From contig NZ_CAUFUE010000020.1 of assembly GCF_959029255.1 (NCBI RefSeq), positions 1-64,000 on the forward strand: a stretch of 64,000 nt of DNA, given 5' to 3'. The notes below the pieces were generated by a model. The model was not told the origin of the DNA. It did not search any database and worked only from the letters and a program-made list of their open reading frames with translations. Origin of the DNA: an uncultured Bacteroides sp. (GTDB lineage Bacteria; Bacteroidota; Bacteroidia; Bacteroidales; Bacteroidaceae). The position numbers and the translations under genes are program-made. Positions 23,179 to 32,868 of this stretch are shown here, piece after piece; position 1 is the first letter of the stretch, and the number at the start of each line of letters is the position of its first letter.

Positions 23179-25455
23179 ATGAGAAAATTGTTTGTGTCAA
23201 TTTGTCTTTTGGCCGGGGCTTTCTGGCTGCAAGCCAAAGATTATACACAGTATGTCAGCCCGTTGGTGGGAACATTGTCATCATTCGAACTTTCTACGGG
23301 GAATACATACCCTGCCATTGCCCGTCCTTGGGGAATGAATTTCTGGACACCGCAGACCGGTAAGATGGGAGACGGGTGGCAGTATGTATATACCGCCAAT
23401 AAAATCCGTGGTTTCAAACAAACTCATCAGCCCAGTCCCTGGATTAACGATTACGGTCAGTTCTCCATCATGCCGGTGGTAGGCAAACCTGAGTTTGACG
23501 AGGAAAAGCGTGCCAGTTGGTTCTCGCATAAGGGTGAGGTGGCTTTACCCCATTATTATAAAGTGTACTTGGCGGAACATGATGTGGTTACGGAATTTAC
23601 TCCGACCGACCGTGCTGTTCTGTTTCGTTTTACTTTCCCAGAAAGCGACCATTCCTATATCGTCGTAGATGCTTTTGATAAAGGCTCTTACATTAAGATA
23701 ATTCCCGAACGGAACCGTATAATAGGGTATACTACCCGTAACAGCGGCGGCGTGCCCCAAAACTTCAAGAACTACTTTGTCATCGAGTTCGACAAACCTT
23801 TTACTTACAAGGCCTCCGTTGCCGACAGCGTTTTGCACGAAAATCAATGTGAACAGGCTGCCGGACATGCAGGAGCAATTATCGGTTTCAAAACCCGTAA
23901 GGGCGAAATAGTCCACGCCCGCGTTGCTTCTTCTTTTATCGGCTTTGAGCAGGCAGACAGGAATTTGAAGGAATTGGGCAATGACGGTTTTGAAGCATTG
24001 GTGCAAAAAGGGCAGGATGCCTGGAATAAGGTTTTGGGTAAGATTGAGGTAGACGGCGGTAATCTCGACCAATATCGCACTTTCTATTCCTGCTTGTATC
24101 GCTCGGTGCTTTTCCCCCGTGCTTTCTATGAACTCGATGAGGCGGGAACTCCCGTTCATTACAGTCCTTACAATGGACAGGTCTTGCCGGGATATATGTA
24201 TACCGATACAGGTTTTTGGGATACTTTCCGTTGCCTGTTCCCTTTCCTTAACCTGATGTATCCTTCGGTGAACAAGCAAATACAAGAAGGACTTATCAAC
24301 ACGTATAAGGAAAGCGGTTTCTTCCCCGAATGGGCAAGTCCGGGACACCGGGGGTGCATGATTGGTAATAATTCTGCTTCCGTCCTTGCCGACGCTTATC
24401 TGAAAGGTATAAAGGTGGATGATGTTCAAACTCTCTACGAAGGTCTGATTCATGGAACAAAGAACGTGCATCCGGAGGTCTCTTCTACCGGTCGCCAGGG
24501 CTATGAGTACTATAATGAATTGGGTTATGTACCATACGATGTGAAAATCAATGAGAATACTGCCCGTACGCTGGAATATGCCTACGATGACTGGTGTATC
24601 TATCAGATGGCGAAGGCTTTAAATCGACCCAAGAAAGAACAGAAACTCTTAGCCGGACGTGCCATGAATTATAAAAATGTGTTCGACAAGGAAAGCAAGT
24701 TGATGCGTGGGCGCAATAAAGACGGGCAGTTCCAGTCACCATTCTCTCCTCTGAAATGGGGGGATGCGTTTACCGAAGGAAACAGCTGGCACTATTCCTG
24801 GTCGGTATTCCATGACCCGCAAGGTTTGATAGACCTGATGGGAGGCAAAGAGTCGTTTGTACAGATGTTGGATTCTGTATTCATCGTTCCTCCTTTGTTT
24901 GATGACAGTTATTACGGGCAGGTCATTCACGAAATACGTGAAATGACAGTGATGAATATGGGCAATTATGCGCATGGCAACCAGCCTGTGCAACACATGA
25001 TTTATCTCTATAATTATGCCGGACAACCCTGGAAAGCGCAATATTGGCTGCGTCAGGTTATGAATCGGATGTATACCTCCGGCCCCGACGGATATTGTGG
25101 GGACGAGGACAACGGGCAGACTTCCGCTTGGTATGTTTTCTCTGCACTGGGATTTTATCCGGTGTGTCCGGGAACGGATGAATACGTGCTGGGTGCCCCT
25201 TTGTTCAAGAAGGCTACTTTGCATTTTGAGAATGGCAATTCATTGGTGATTGATGCGGCCAATAACAGCCCTGAAAATATGTATGTTGAAACTCTTCGCC
25301 TGAATGGAAAAGAAGATACCAAAAATTATCTGAAACATGGTGATTTGCTAAAGGGAGGTGTCCTGAATTTTGAAATGGGTAGAAAGCCCAATCTGCAACG
25401 GGGTACACAGCCGGAAGATTATCCCTATTCTTTTTCCAATGAATGGGAGAAGTAA
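23179..25455 (+). CDS. GH92 alpha-mannosidase, secreted (second of three)
   Basis: A 758-residue GH92 enzyme with a cleavable signal peptide (CLLAGAFWLQAKD) and no lipobox, so periplasmic. It differs from the other two: the +1 pocket reads AHGNQPVQH instead of HGNEP-HH, and the base region reads GDEDNGQTSAW instead of GNEDCGQ. GNSWHYSWSVFHD is the acid region. These changes suggest a linkage other than alpha-1,2, for example the alpha-1,3 or alpha-1,6 branches exposed later. It follows the anti-sigma gene by 21 bases and is followed by a terminator, so sigma, anti-sigma and this enzyme are likely one transcript. Confidence 0.92.
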   Translation: MRKLFVSICLLAGAFWLQAKDYTQYVSPLVGTLSSFELSTGNTYPAIARPWGMNFWTPQTGKMGDGWQYVYTANKIRGFKQTHQPSPWINDYGQFSIMPVVGKPEFDEEKRASWFSHKGEVALPHYYKVYLAEHDVVTEFTPTDRAVLFRFTFPESDHSYIVVDAFDKGSYIKIIPERNRIIGYTTRNSGGVPQNFKNYFVIEFDKPFTYKASVADSVLHENQCEQAAGHAGAIIGFKTRKGEIVHARVASSFIGFEQADRNLKELGNDGFEALVQKGQDAWNKVLGKIEVDGGNLDQYRTFYSCLYRSVLFPRAFYELDEAGTPVHYSPYNGQVLPGYMYTDTGFWDTFRCLFPFLNLMYPSVNKQIQEGLINTYKESGFFPEWASPGHRGCMIGNNSASVLADAYLKGIKVDDVQTLYEGLIHGTKNVHPEVSSTGRQGYEYYNELGYVPYDVKINENTARTLEYAYDDWCIYQMAKALNRPKKEQKLLAGRAMNYKNVFDKESKLMRGRNKDGQFQSPFSPLKWGDAFTEGNSWHYSWSVFHDPQGLIDLMGGKESFVQMLDSVFIVPPLFDDSYYGQVIHEIREMTVMNMGNYAHGNQPVQHMIYLYNYAGQPWKAQYWLRQVMNRMYTSGPDGYCGDEDNGQTSAWYVFSALGFYPVCPGTDEYVLGAPLFKKATLHFENGNSLVIDAANNSPENMYVETLRLNGKEDTKNYLKHGDLLKGGVLNFEMGRKPNLQRGTQPEDYPYSFSNEWEK

Positions 25456-25482
25456 GTGCTGAAGTTAATAATGTGTTAATGG

Positions 25483-25516
25483 AAAAGGGAATGGATTATA
25501 AAGCTATTCCCTTTTT
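25483..25516 (+). terminator. Intrinsic terminator after the second GH92 gene
   Basis: AAAAGGGAAT pairs with ATTCCCTTTT and is followed by more T residues. It separates the regulator/GH92 transcript from the SusC operon. Confidence 0.8.
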
Positions 25517-25552
25517 CATTTAACGAAAAAAAATATCATTTTGTAGTAAGTG

Positions 25553-25560
25553 TATTTTTG
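25553..25560 (+). promoter_or_regulatory. Possible -7 box before susC
   Basis: TATTTTTG resembles the housekeeping -7 box and lies about 90 bases before the SusC start, but there is no TTG at -33. The operon may instead use an unrecognised promoter of the neighbouring ECF sigma factor. A dyad, GTTG-tttatata-CAAC, follows at about 25568-25584. Confidence 0.3.
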
Positions 25561-25648
25561 CGCCCCGTTGTTTTATATACAACAAGCGGGAGATAAACTC
25601 TCTTGAATGATTAAGAAACAATCAATGTGTAACCTTTAATTTTTGTTT

Positions 25649-28600
25649 ATGAGAAACAATCATGCTTTTCGGAGTTCGACAATTCTGCGGACTTTATTAG
25701 TTTTGTTGTTCATGACATTTTCCGTTCAGTGGACTTTTGCCCAGTTGAACTTGAACGCTTCCCACACGAATTTGGGAACGGTTATCGAACAAATCAAATC
25801 TCAATCCAAGTATCAATTTTTCTATGACGACAAGCTGGCAACGCTGCCGATAGAGAATGTCAAGGTGAAGAATGCGTCTATAGACGATGCTTTGAATGCT
25901 ATTCTTAAAGGAAAGAATATTTCATTTAAGGTAGAAGACAATGTGGTTTACCTTTCAGAGAAAACCGGCTCTCAGCAGAATGGTAGCCAGCAGGGTAAGG
26001 AACGTACCATCACGGGGCAGGTATCGGATGATATGGGACCTCTTATCGGGGTCAACGTGTTGATAAAAGGTACCAGCCTTGGTTGTATCACCAACCTTGA
26101 TGGTAATTTTACGTTGACCACCACTGAAGAAAATCCGGTTGTGCAGTTTTCCTACATCGGTTATAAGCCGCAGGAAGTTGCCGTGAAGGGTGCCGGCCCC
26201 ATTAATGTGATGATGCAGAACGATACGCAACTGATTGACGAAGTGGTAGTTACCGCACTCGGCATCAAGCGTGCCACTAAGGCGTTGAGTTACAATGTAC
26301 AGGAGGTTAAGAGTGATGAGATTACCCGTGTTAAGGATGCCAACTTTGTCAATTCCTTGAATGGTAAAGTGGCAGGTGTAAATATCAATGCTTCTTCATC
26401 CGGTGTCGGTGGTGTATCAAAGGTAGTGATGCGTGGTACGAAATCAATCATGCAGTCTTCCAATGCCCTTTACGTGATAGATGGTGTGCCGATGTATGCC
26501 GGAACCGGCCAGGGTGGTAAGGAATTTGATTCAAAGGGTGCAACGGAACCTATCGCTGATATTAACCCGGAAGACATTGAGTCTATGTCTGTTCTGACCG
26601 GTGCTGCCGCTGCCGCTCTTTACGGTTCGGATGCAGCGAACGGTGCTATTGTCATCACGACGAAGAAAGGTAAAGAAGGACGGGTAAACATTACCGTTAA
26701 CAGCAATACTGAAATTTTCAATGCTTTTGTGACGCCTCGTTTTCAGAACCGCTACGGAACCAGTGCCGACGACGCTACGCGTAGCTGGGGAAACCGGTTG
26801 AATGCTTCTAACTCTTATGGTTACGATCCCGTTAGTGATTATTTCCAGACGGGTGTTACCGGAACGGAGACCATTTCATTGTCAACCGGTACGGATAAGA
26901 ACCAGACTTATGTTTCAGCCGCTGCCGTCAACTCCAGGGGGCTCACGCCGAATAACAAATACGCACGTTATAACTTCACATTCCGTAATACGACTTCTTT
27001 CCTGAATGATAAGATGACGCTGGATGTGGGCGCTACATACGTTTTGCAGAAAGACCAGAATATGGTGAACCAAGGTACGTACAATAACCCGTTAGTCGGT
27101 GCTTACCTGTTCCCACGTGGAAACGATTGGGAAGACACCAAGATGTATGAACGTTATGATGCGTCCCGTAAGTTGAATACCCAGTATTGGCCCGTAGGCG
27201 ATGCCGGTATTGTGATGCAGAATCCTTACTGGATTAACTATCGCCAGCTTCGTAATAACAATAAGGATCGGTATATGCTGAATGCCAGTTTGAATTACAA
27301 GATACTGGACTGGTTGAGCGTAAGCGGACGTGTACGTTTGGATAATTCTATCAACGATTATACTGAAAAGTATCATGCCGGAACGAATACTCAGATGACA
27401 GAGTCTTCCACACGCGGTCTGTATGCAATTTCCAAGACAAAAGACAAACAGCTGTATGCCGACTTCCTTGTTAATATCAACAAAAGCTTCGGGGAAGATT
27501 GGAATCTGACGGCAAACATCGGTACTTCATTTATGGATATGCGTTCGGACGGCCTGGAAGTAAGAGGCCCTATTGCCGATGAGACTTTTGAAGGTGAGAC
27601 TCCGGGACTGGCCAATGTCTTCAATATTCAGAACCTGAGCGCCAAACAGACTAAACGCCTGCAATCCGGCTGGCACGAACAGACTCAGTCTATTTTCGCT
27701 TCTGCCGAATTGGGATATAAGAGTACGTATTACCTTACATTGACCGGACGTAATGACTGGCCTTCACAATTGGCAGGACCTAATTCTACCAGTAAATCAT
27801 TCTTCTATCCGTCAGTCGGTCTTTCAGTAGTATTATCGGAACTGATGCCGAACCTGAACAGGGATTACCTTTCATTTATGAAGTTACGTGGCTCTTTCGC
27901 ATCCGTAGGTACGGCTTTCGAGAGATACATTGCCAATCCCCGTTACGAATGGAATGAAAGTACGGGACAGTGGAGTAATACCACCCAGTATCCGGTATAT
28001 AATCTGAAGCCGGAACGTACGGAGTCGTGGGAAGTCGGTTTGACTATGCGTTTCCTGAAGAATTTCAATTTTGATATGACCTACTATAATACGATAACCA
28101 AAAATCAAACATTCAATCCTCAGTTAGGCGTATCCGGTTATTCGGCATTATACATTCAGACAGGTGCCGTACGCAATCAGGGTATAGAGTTGGCGTTGGG
28201 ATATGAAAAAACATGGCGTGATTTTACCTGGAGCAGCAACTATACCTTCTCTACTAATAAAAACAAGATTACAGCTTTGGCGGACAATGCCATCAACCCT
28301 GTTACCGGAGAGTCATTCTCTATCTCTACTTTGAATATGGGTGGTTTGGGGTCTGCACGCTTCCTGCTGAAAGAAGGTGGCTCAATGGGTGATGTCTATT
28401 CGAATATAGACATGAAGCGCGATGCCAACGGTGATATTTATGTGGACCGTAATGGAAATGTTTCCACTGAAACGATTTCTAATTCGGACAACTGGATTAA
28501 GTTGGGAAGTGTATTGCCGAAAGCCAACATGGCATGGCGCAACAGTTTCTCATGGAAGAACTTCAATGTAGGTTTCATGATATCAGCCCGTCTGGGAGGC

Positions 28601-29011
28601 GTGGTATTCTCACGCACACAAGCGGTTCTGGATGATTTTGGCGTATCGGAAGCCACGGCAGATGCAAGAGACCTGGGATATGTGATGGTAAACGGCAGGG
28701 ACAAAGTGACTCCGGAAGCATGGTTTCGTGCAGTAGGCAGCGGTGATGCGGTAGCGCAGTACTATACATATTCTGCTACGAATGTGCGCTTGCAGGAAGC
28801 TTCTTTCAGTTATACATTCCCCAAGAAAATGTTCAAGGATGTATGTGATTTGACTATCTCGCTCGTCGGACGTAATTTGTGGATGCTTTACAGTAAGGCT
28901 CCTTTCGATCCTGAAAGCGTAGCGTCTACCGATAACTTCTATCAGGGTGTCGATTACTTCATGATGCCTTCTACCCGTAATTTCGGTTGCAGTGTAACTC
29001 TTAAATTCTAA
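25649..29011 (+). CDS. SusC-like TonB-dependent outer-membrane transporter with STN signalling domain
   Basis: A 1120-residue glycan importer. Signal peptide (residues 1-34, ending VQWTFAQ), STN domain (about 35-105, LNLNASHTNLGTVIEQIKSQ to NVVYLSEK), carboxypeptidase-like beta domain (about 118-195, ITGQVSDDMGPLIGVNVLIK), TonB box near DEVVVTALGI, plug, then a 22-strand barrel ending in the usual aromatic residue (SVTLKF). The STN domain is what couples transport to a FecR/ECF pair, which indeed lies upstream. ATG 25649 is preferred to an in-frame TTG at 25643. The SusD gene starts 4 bases after the stop. Confidence 0.96.
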   Translation: MRNNHAFRSSTILRTLLVLLFMTFSVQWTFAQLNLNASHTNLGTVIEQIKSQSKYQFFYDDKLATLPIENVKVKNASIDDALNAILKGKNISFKVEDNVVYLSEKTGSQQNGSQQGKERTITGQVSDDMGPLIGVNVLIKGTSLGCITNLDGNFTLTTTEENPVVQFSYIGYKPQEVAVKGAGPINVMMQNDTQLIDEVVVTALGIKRATKALSYNVQEVKSDEITRVKDANFVNSLNGKVAGVNINASSSGVGGVSKVVMRGTKSIMQSSNALYVIDGVPMYAGTGQGGKEFDSKGATEPIADINPEDIESMSVLTGAAAAALYGSDAANGAIVITTKKGKEGRVNITVNSNTEIFNAFVTPRFQNRYGTSADDATRSWGNRLNASNSYGYDPVSDYFQTGVTGTETISLSTGTDKNQTYVSAAAVNSRGLTPNNKYARYNFTFRNTTSFLNDKMTLDVGATYVLQKDQNMVNQGTYNNPLVGAYLFPRGNDWEDTKMYERYDASRKLNTQYWPVGDAGIVMQNPYWINYRQLRNNNKDRYMLNASLNYKILDWLSVSGRVRLDNSINDYTEKYHAGTNTQMTESSTRGLYAISKTKDKQLYADFLVNINKSFGEDWNLTANIGTSFMDMRSDGLEVRGPIADETFEGETPGLANVFNIQNLSAKQTKRLQSGWHEQTQSIFASAELGYKSTYYLTLTGRNDWPSQLAGPNSTSKSFFYPSVGLSVVLSELMPNLNRDYLSFMKLRGSFASVGTAFERYIANPRYEWNESTGQWSNTTQYPVYNLKPERTESWEVGLTMRFLKNFNFDMTYYNTITKNQTFNPQLGVSGYSALYIQTGAVRNQGIELALGYEKTWRDFTWSSNYTFSTNKNKITALADNAINPVTGESFSISTLNMGGLGSARFLLKEGGSMGDVYSNIDMKRDANGDIYVDRNGNVSTETISNSDNWIKLGSVLPKANMAWRNSFSWKNFNVGFMISARLGGVVFSRTQAVLDDFGVSEATADARDLGYVMVNGRDKVTPEAWFRAVGSGDAVAQYYTYSATNVRLQEASFSYTFPKKMFKDVCDLTISLVGRNLWMLYSKAPFDPESVASTDNFYQGVDYFMMPSTRNFGCSVTLKF

Positions 29012-29015
29012 TGTT

Positions 29016-30632
29016 ATGAGAAGTATTATTAATAAAATTATAGCAGGAGCACTGGTGTTTACCGGGGTGTCTTGCACAGGCGATTATCTTGAGATAAATT
29101 CAAACCCTTACCAGCCGGGAACTGATGATATGCAGACCGATGATTATATGCTGGGATCGGCTATGAACAATTTGGCAAGTTGTGTGGTGTCTTCGGATGT
29201 GAATACGGCACAATTCACCGACTGTTTGCTGGGTGGACCGATGGGAGGATATTTTGCGGATACCAACACCGGTTGGGGAAACACCATTGGCAACTTTAAT
29301 GCTACGGATAATTGGACGAATGTGTTTCTGAAATCCGATAAGCTTATCCCTCAGTTGTTCACTAACTTGACTTCGGTTGAAAATATATCCAAACAGACCG
29401 GTAACCCGGTTCCTTTAGCCATTGCAAAGATTATTAAAGTTGCGGCAATGAGCCGTGTGACGGATACTTACGGACCTATTCCTTATTCAAAAATCGGTTT
29501 GGACGGTGCTGTAACCACTCCATACGATTCACAGAAAGATGTATATAACCAGTTTTTCACAGAGTTGGATGAAGCTGTGGCTACATTGAATGAAAATCCG
29601 GGAGCTGCCTTGGCTGCTACTGCCGACTATGTGTATAGCGGGAATATCAGTAAATGGATTAAGTTTGCCAATTCTTTGAAATTGCGCCTTGCCATGCGTA
29701 TAGTATATGCCGACCGCACACTGTCGGAAACAAAGGCTCAAGAGGCCATAAAAGGGGGAGTGATTGAAGCGAATGCTGATAATGCTCAATGGAATTATTT
29801 CGGTTCTACTATCAATCCGCTTTATACGGCTACCCGTTATAATTCCGCTACCGACCATGCTTGCAAGACCGGTGGTGATACGCATGTGGCTGCCGATATC
29901 ATCTGCTACATGAATGGATATAACGATCCCCGACGCTCTAAATATTTCGTTCCGTCTGAGTGGGGAGAAGGTTATGAATATGTCGGCATTCGCCGGAGTA
30001 TCAACCGTTCTACCTTGGGTACGGATGCGCATAAGTATTCGGGTGTCAACGTAGCCCAGAGTGATCCCGTGGTATGGATGAATGCCGCTGAAGTCGCTTT
30101 CCTGCGTGCTGAGGCTGTAGCGGTCTTTAACTTCTCGGGCATGGGTGGCACGGCATACGATTTCTACAAGAAAGGCGTGGAATTGTCCTTCGAGCAATGG
30201 GGTGCCGGAAGCGCAACAAATTATTTGGATGACGCCGTCAGCAAACCGTCTATCTATAATGATCCTTCCGGAATGAACAGCTATGGTTCTCAGTTGTCCG
30301 CCATCACGATTAAATGGAATGACAGTGATACTCCGGACGTGAAACAAGAACGTATCATCACCCAGAAATGGATTGCCAACTGGATGCTTGGAAATGAAGC
30401 GTGGGCTGATTTCCGCCGTACGGGCTATCCTCACCTGATTCCTGCCGATCCCGCCGGAAACAAAAGCGGTGGCATAGTCGATAACGAATTGGGGGCGAGA
30501 CGTATGCCTTTCCCGACTGATGAATACATCAGTAACAAGGAAAATGTGGAAACTGCTGTTTCAAGTTACTTGAACGGTAAGGACAATTACGCTACCCGAG
30601 TATGGTGGGATTGCAATTCCAATATCAGATAA
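29016..30632 (+). CDS. SusD/RagB family glycan-binding lipoprotein
   Basis: A 538-residue outer-membrane lipoprotein (acylated Cys20 in FTGVSCTG) that forms the lid of the SusC channel. DYLEINSNPYQPGTDD and the TPR-like helical repeats (for example ISKWIKFANSLKLRLAMRIV, QKWIANWMLGNEAWADFRRT) are typical of the SusD-like group often annotated as SusD/RagB. It directly follows susC and should help capture the oligosaccharide released by the GH18 enzyme. Confidence 0.94.
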   Translation: MRSIINKIIAGALVFTGVSCTGDYLEINSNPYQPGTDDMQTDDYMLGSAMNNLASCVVSSDVNTAQFTDCLLGGPMGGYFADTNTGWGNTIGNFNATDNWTNVFLKSDKLIPQLFTNLTSVENISKQTGNPVPLAIAKIIKVAAMSRVTDTYGPIPYSKIGLDGAVTTPYDSQKDVYNQFFTELDEAVATLNENPGAALAATADYVYSGNISKWIKFANSLKLRLAMRIVYADRTLSETKAQEAIKGGVIEANADNAQWNYFGSTINPLYTATRYNSATDHACKTGGDTHVAADIICYMNGYNDPRRSKYFVPSEWGEGYEYVGIRRSINRSTLGTDAHKYSGVNVAQSDPVVWMNAAEVAFLRAEAVAVFNFSGMGGTAYDFYKKGVELSFEQWGAGSATNYLDDAVSKPSIYNDPSGMNSYGSQLSAITIKWNDSDTPDVKQERIITQKWIANWMLGNEAWADFRRTGYPHLIPADPAGNKSGGIVDNELGARRMPFPTDEYISNKENVETAVSSYLNGKDNYATRVWWDCNSNIR

Positions 30633-30652
30633 ACTAATTTATTCGATAAGTT

Positions 30653-31654
30653 ATGAAAAATATAATAAAACCTATTGCCGGTCTGCTTATTTTGGGAAGC
30701 ATGGCTTTTGCTTCTTGCACGGATGTTGAAAGTATCACTATCGATGAGTCTAATGTAAAAGACCAATACCCGGAAGCTTATGCAAAGTATTTAAGTAATT
30801 TGACCGCTTATAAGGCATCCGAACATAAAGTGGTGTATGCTTGGTTTGACAACAGTAATAAAGAAACTTACAGCCCCGCACAGCACATCAGCAATATGCC
30901 GGATAGTATCGATGTGGTTTCGATGACGGTTCCTGGATTAGCCGATTTTGAGAAAACAGATATTGAAACTGTACATCAAAAAGGGATGAAAGTGGTGTAC
31001 ACCATCAATTATGACGAAATAAAGGCTGATTACGATGAGTTGGCATCAGATGAAAACAATACATCCTTGGAAACATTTGATAACTATTTACAGGCGCAGC
31101 TAACCGCATTGCTTGCTTATTCGGGTGATTTTGACGGACTGATTGCCGGATTTTCCGGGAGAGACCCGCAATTTATGTCTGCAACAGACCGGGCTGCTTA
31201 TCAGGCAACGCAAAATATCTTCCTGAATGCAATCAACACATGGAAGTCCGGAAATTCCGATAAGGAGCTTGTTTTCCTGGGAAAACCGCAGAATTTGCTT
31301 GATAAGACTATTTTGACGAATTGCAAGCATATTATTTTGGATAGTGAAAGCGTTTCTAATATCGGTCAGTTGAATTTATTGGTGAATGGTGTGTTGGAAG
31401 AAGGCATTCCGACCGACCGCTTTGTCATTGCCTTATCTACCGTTTCTATTGATACAGCAGATAAAAAGACCGGATATTGGGATGGTAAACGTACAATGAG
31501 TGAGATAGCTTACTGGGTGACTGAAGAAAATGCATTGTATGAGAAGGCGGGTATCGCTATCTATGATGTGCAGAATGATTATTACTCTACCGGTGGTGCT
31601 TGCACCTATGTAAAAGAAGCGATTAACATAATGAATCCTGCCCCTATTAAATGA
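30653..31654 (+). CDS. GH18-like lipoprotein, probably inactive surface glycan-binding protein
   Basis: A 333-residue lipoprotein (Cys22 in MAFASCTD) with the barrel pattern of GH18 enzymes: HKVVYAWFDN, DVVSMTVPGL, GMKVVYTINYDE and FVIALSTVS fit strands of that fold. The catalytic signature DxxDxDxE is absent: the corresponding stretch reads DFDGLIAGFSGRD, with no Asp or Glu in the catalytic places. It therefore probably binds N-glycan rather than cutting it. In the B. thetaiotaomicron high-mannose locus the gene after susD is also a non-enzymatic surface protein, as I recall. The stop overlaps the possible early start of the next gene. Confidence 0.75.
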   Translation: MKNIIKPIAGLLILGSMAFASCTDVESITIDESNVKDQYPEAYAKYLSNLTAYKASEHKVVYAWFDNSNKETYSPAQHISNMPDSIDVVSMTVPGLADFEKTDIETVHQKGMKVVYTINYDEIKADYDELASDENNTSLETFDNYLQAQLTALLAYSGDFDGLIAGFSGRDPQFMSATDRAAYQATQNIFLNAINTWKSGNSDKELVFLGKPQNLLDKTILTNCKHIILDSESVSNIGQLNLLVNGVLEEGIPTDRFVIALSTVSIDTADKKTGYWDGKRTMSEIAYWVTEENALYEKAGIAIYDVQNDYYSTGGACTYVKEAINIMNPAPIK

Positions 31655-31662
31655 TTAATATT

Positions 31663-32838
31663 ATGAAACTTAAGAATATTTACTTAATTTCTTTGGCTCT
31701 TATTGCCGGTGCGTTTGCCGGTTGTACCGATGACACGGAGAATTTTGACAATCAATTGTTTGTAACTTCTAAGACCCCGACTGCATTCTACGTGAAAACA
31801 ACAGTTCAGGATGTCCAGAATGCTACGGGAGAATTCTCTCTATCCATCCCGAAACCTTCGATGCAAGATGTTACTTTTACTATAAAGGCAGACGCGGGTT
31901 TGGTTTCAGTATATGAGGATACTTATTATGTCAGTGGTGTAGAAGCACTTCCTGAAGGTCATTACAGCTTCAGTACAACTGAAGGGAAAATAGCCGCCGG
32001 TGCTTTGAAATCCGAACCGATTACCGTCTCCTTTACGGACCTCGGTAGTTTGGACTTCACCAAGACCTATGTATTGCCGGTTACGGTTGCTAATGCCAGT
32101 ATTGGTGTATTGGGTTCGGCAAATACCTATTATTATGTATTCAAAGGCGCTGCACTTATTAATAAGGTAGCCAATATAAAGAAAAACAATGTATATGTGG
32201 ATTGGGTAAAGCCTGATGTAGTCCAAAATATGGCAACGTTGACAGCCGAAGCCTTGATTCGTCCACATAGTTTTGACCATCAGATAAGTACATTGATGGG
32301 TATAGAAGGTCAGTTCTTGTTCCGCTTTGGTGATAATGGTGTAGAGCCCAATCAATTGCAAATAGCGACAGGTAAAGGAAACTTTACGAATGAGTCGATG
32401 GTAGCCCCGTTGAATGAGTGGACGCATGTTGCCGTGGCATACGATGCCAACGCACAAACGCTGAAAGTTTATTTCAATGGTAAATTGGTCGGTGATTTTA
32501 CAGAAGTCGCTTATGGCCCGGTAAACTGGGGGATTGCTCATTCCGACGAATCTGATGGCAAGCCGCGTTGTTTCTGGATTGGTTATTCTTATAACAACGA
32601 CCGTAGTATTGATGCTGATATTTCAGAAGTTCGTATTTGGAATAAAGCTTTGACTAAAGATGAAATCAACGCTGAAAATCATTTCTATACCGTGAGCGAA
32701 GATTCAGAAGGATTGGTAGCTTACTGGAAGTTTGATGATGGTGCGGATATCCTCAGGGACTACAGTAATAGCGGAAATAATGCAACGGCATCTTCTGCAT
32801 TGACTTGGGTGGATGTGGAACTTCCTGCCAACAAATGA
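31663..32838 (+). CDS. DUF1735 / LamG (concanavalin-like) domain lipoprotein
   Basis: A 391-residue surface lipoprotein (Cys21 in GAFAGCTDD). Residues about 25-165 form a DUF1735-type beta domain; about 175-385 form a LamG/concanavalin A-like lectin fold (EWTHVAVAYDANAQTLKVYF, ISEVRIWNKALTKDEI, GLVAYWKFDDG). The combination is common in surface glycan-binding proteins of Bacteroides loci, and its place between susD-associated genes and the endoglycosidase fits binding of N-glycoproteins. ATG 31663 gives a normal signal peptide; the upstream ATG at 31651 adds four residues. Confidence 0.85.
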   Translation: MKLKNIYLISLALIAGAFAGCTDDTENFDNQLFVTSKTPTAFYVKTTVQDVQNATGEFSLSIPKPSMQDVTFTIKADAGLVSVYEDTYYVSGVEALPEGHYSFSTTEGKIAAGALKSEPITVSFTDLGSLDFTKTYVLPVTVANASIGVLGSANTYYYVFKGAALINKVANIKKNNVYVDWVKPDVVQNMATLTAEALIRPHSFDHQISTLMGIEGQFLFRFGDNGVEPNQLQIATGKGNFTNESMVAPLNEWTHVAVAYDANAQTLKVYFNGKLVGDFTEVAYGPVNWGIAHSDESDGKPRCFWIGYSYNNDRSIDADISEVRIWNKALTKDEINAENHFYTVSEDSEGLVAYWKFDDGADILRDYSNSGNNATASSALTWVDVELPANK

Positions 32839-32868
32839 TAATCCTTAATCTAATAAAAAGTGCTTATT

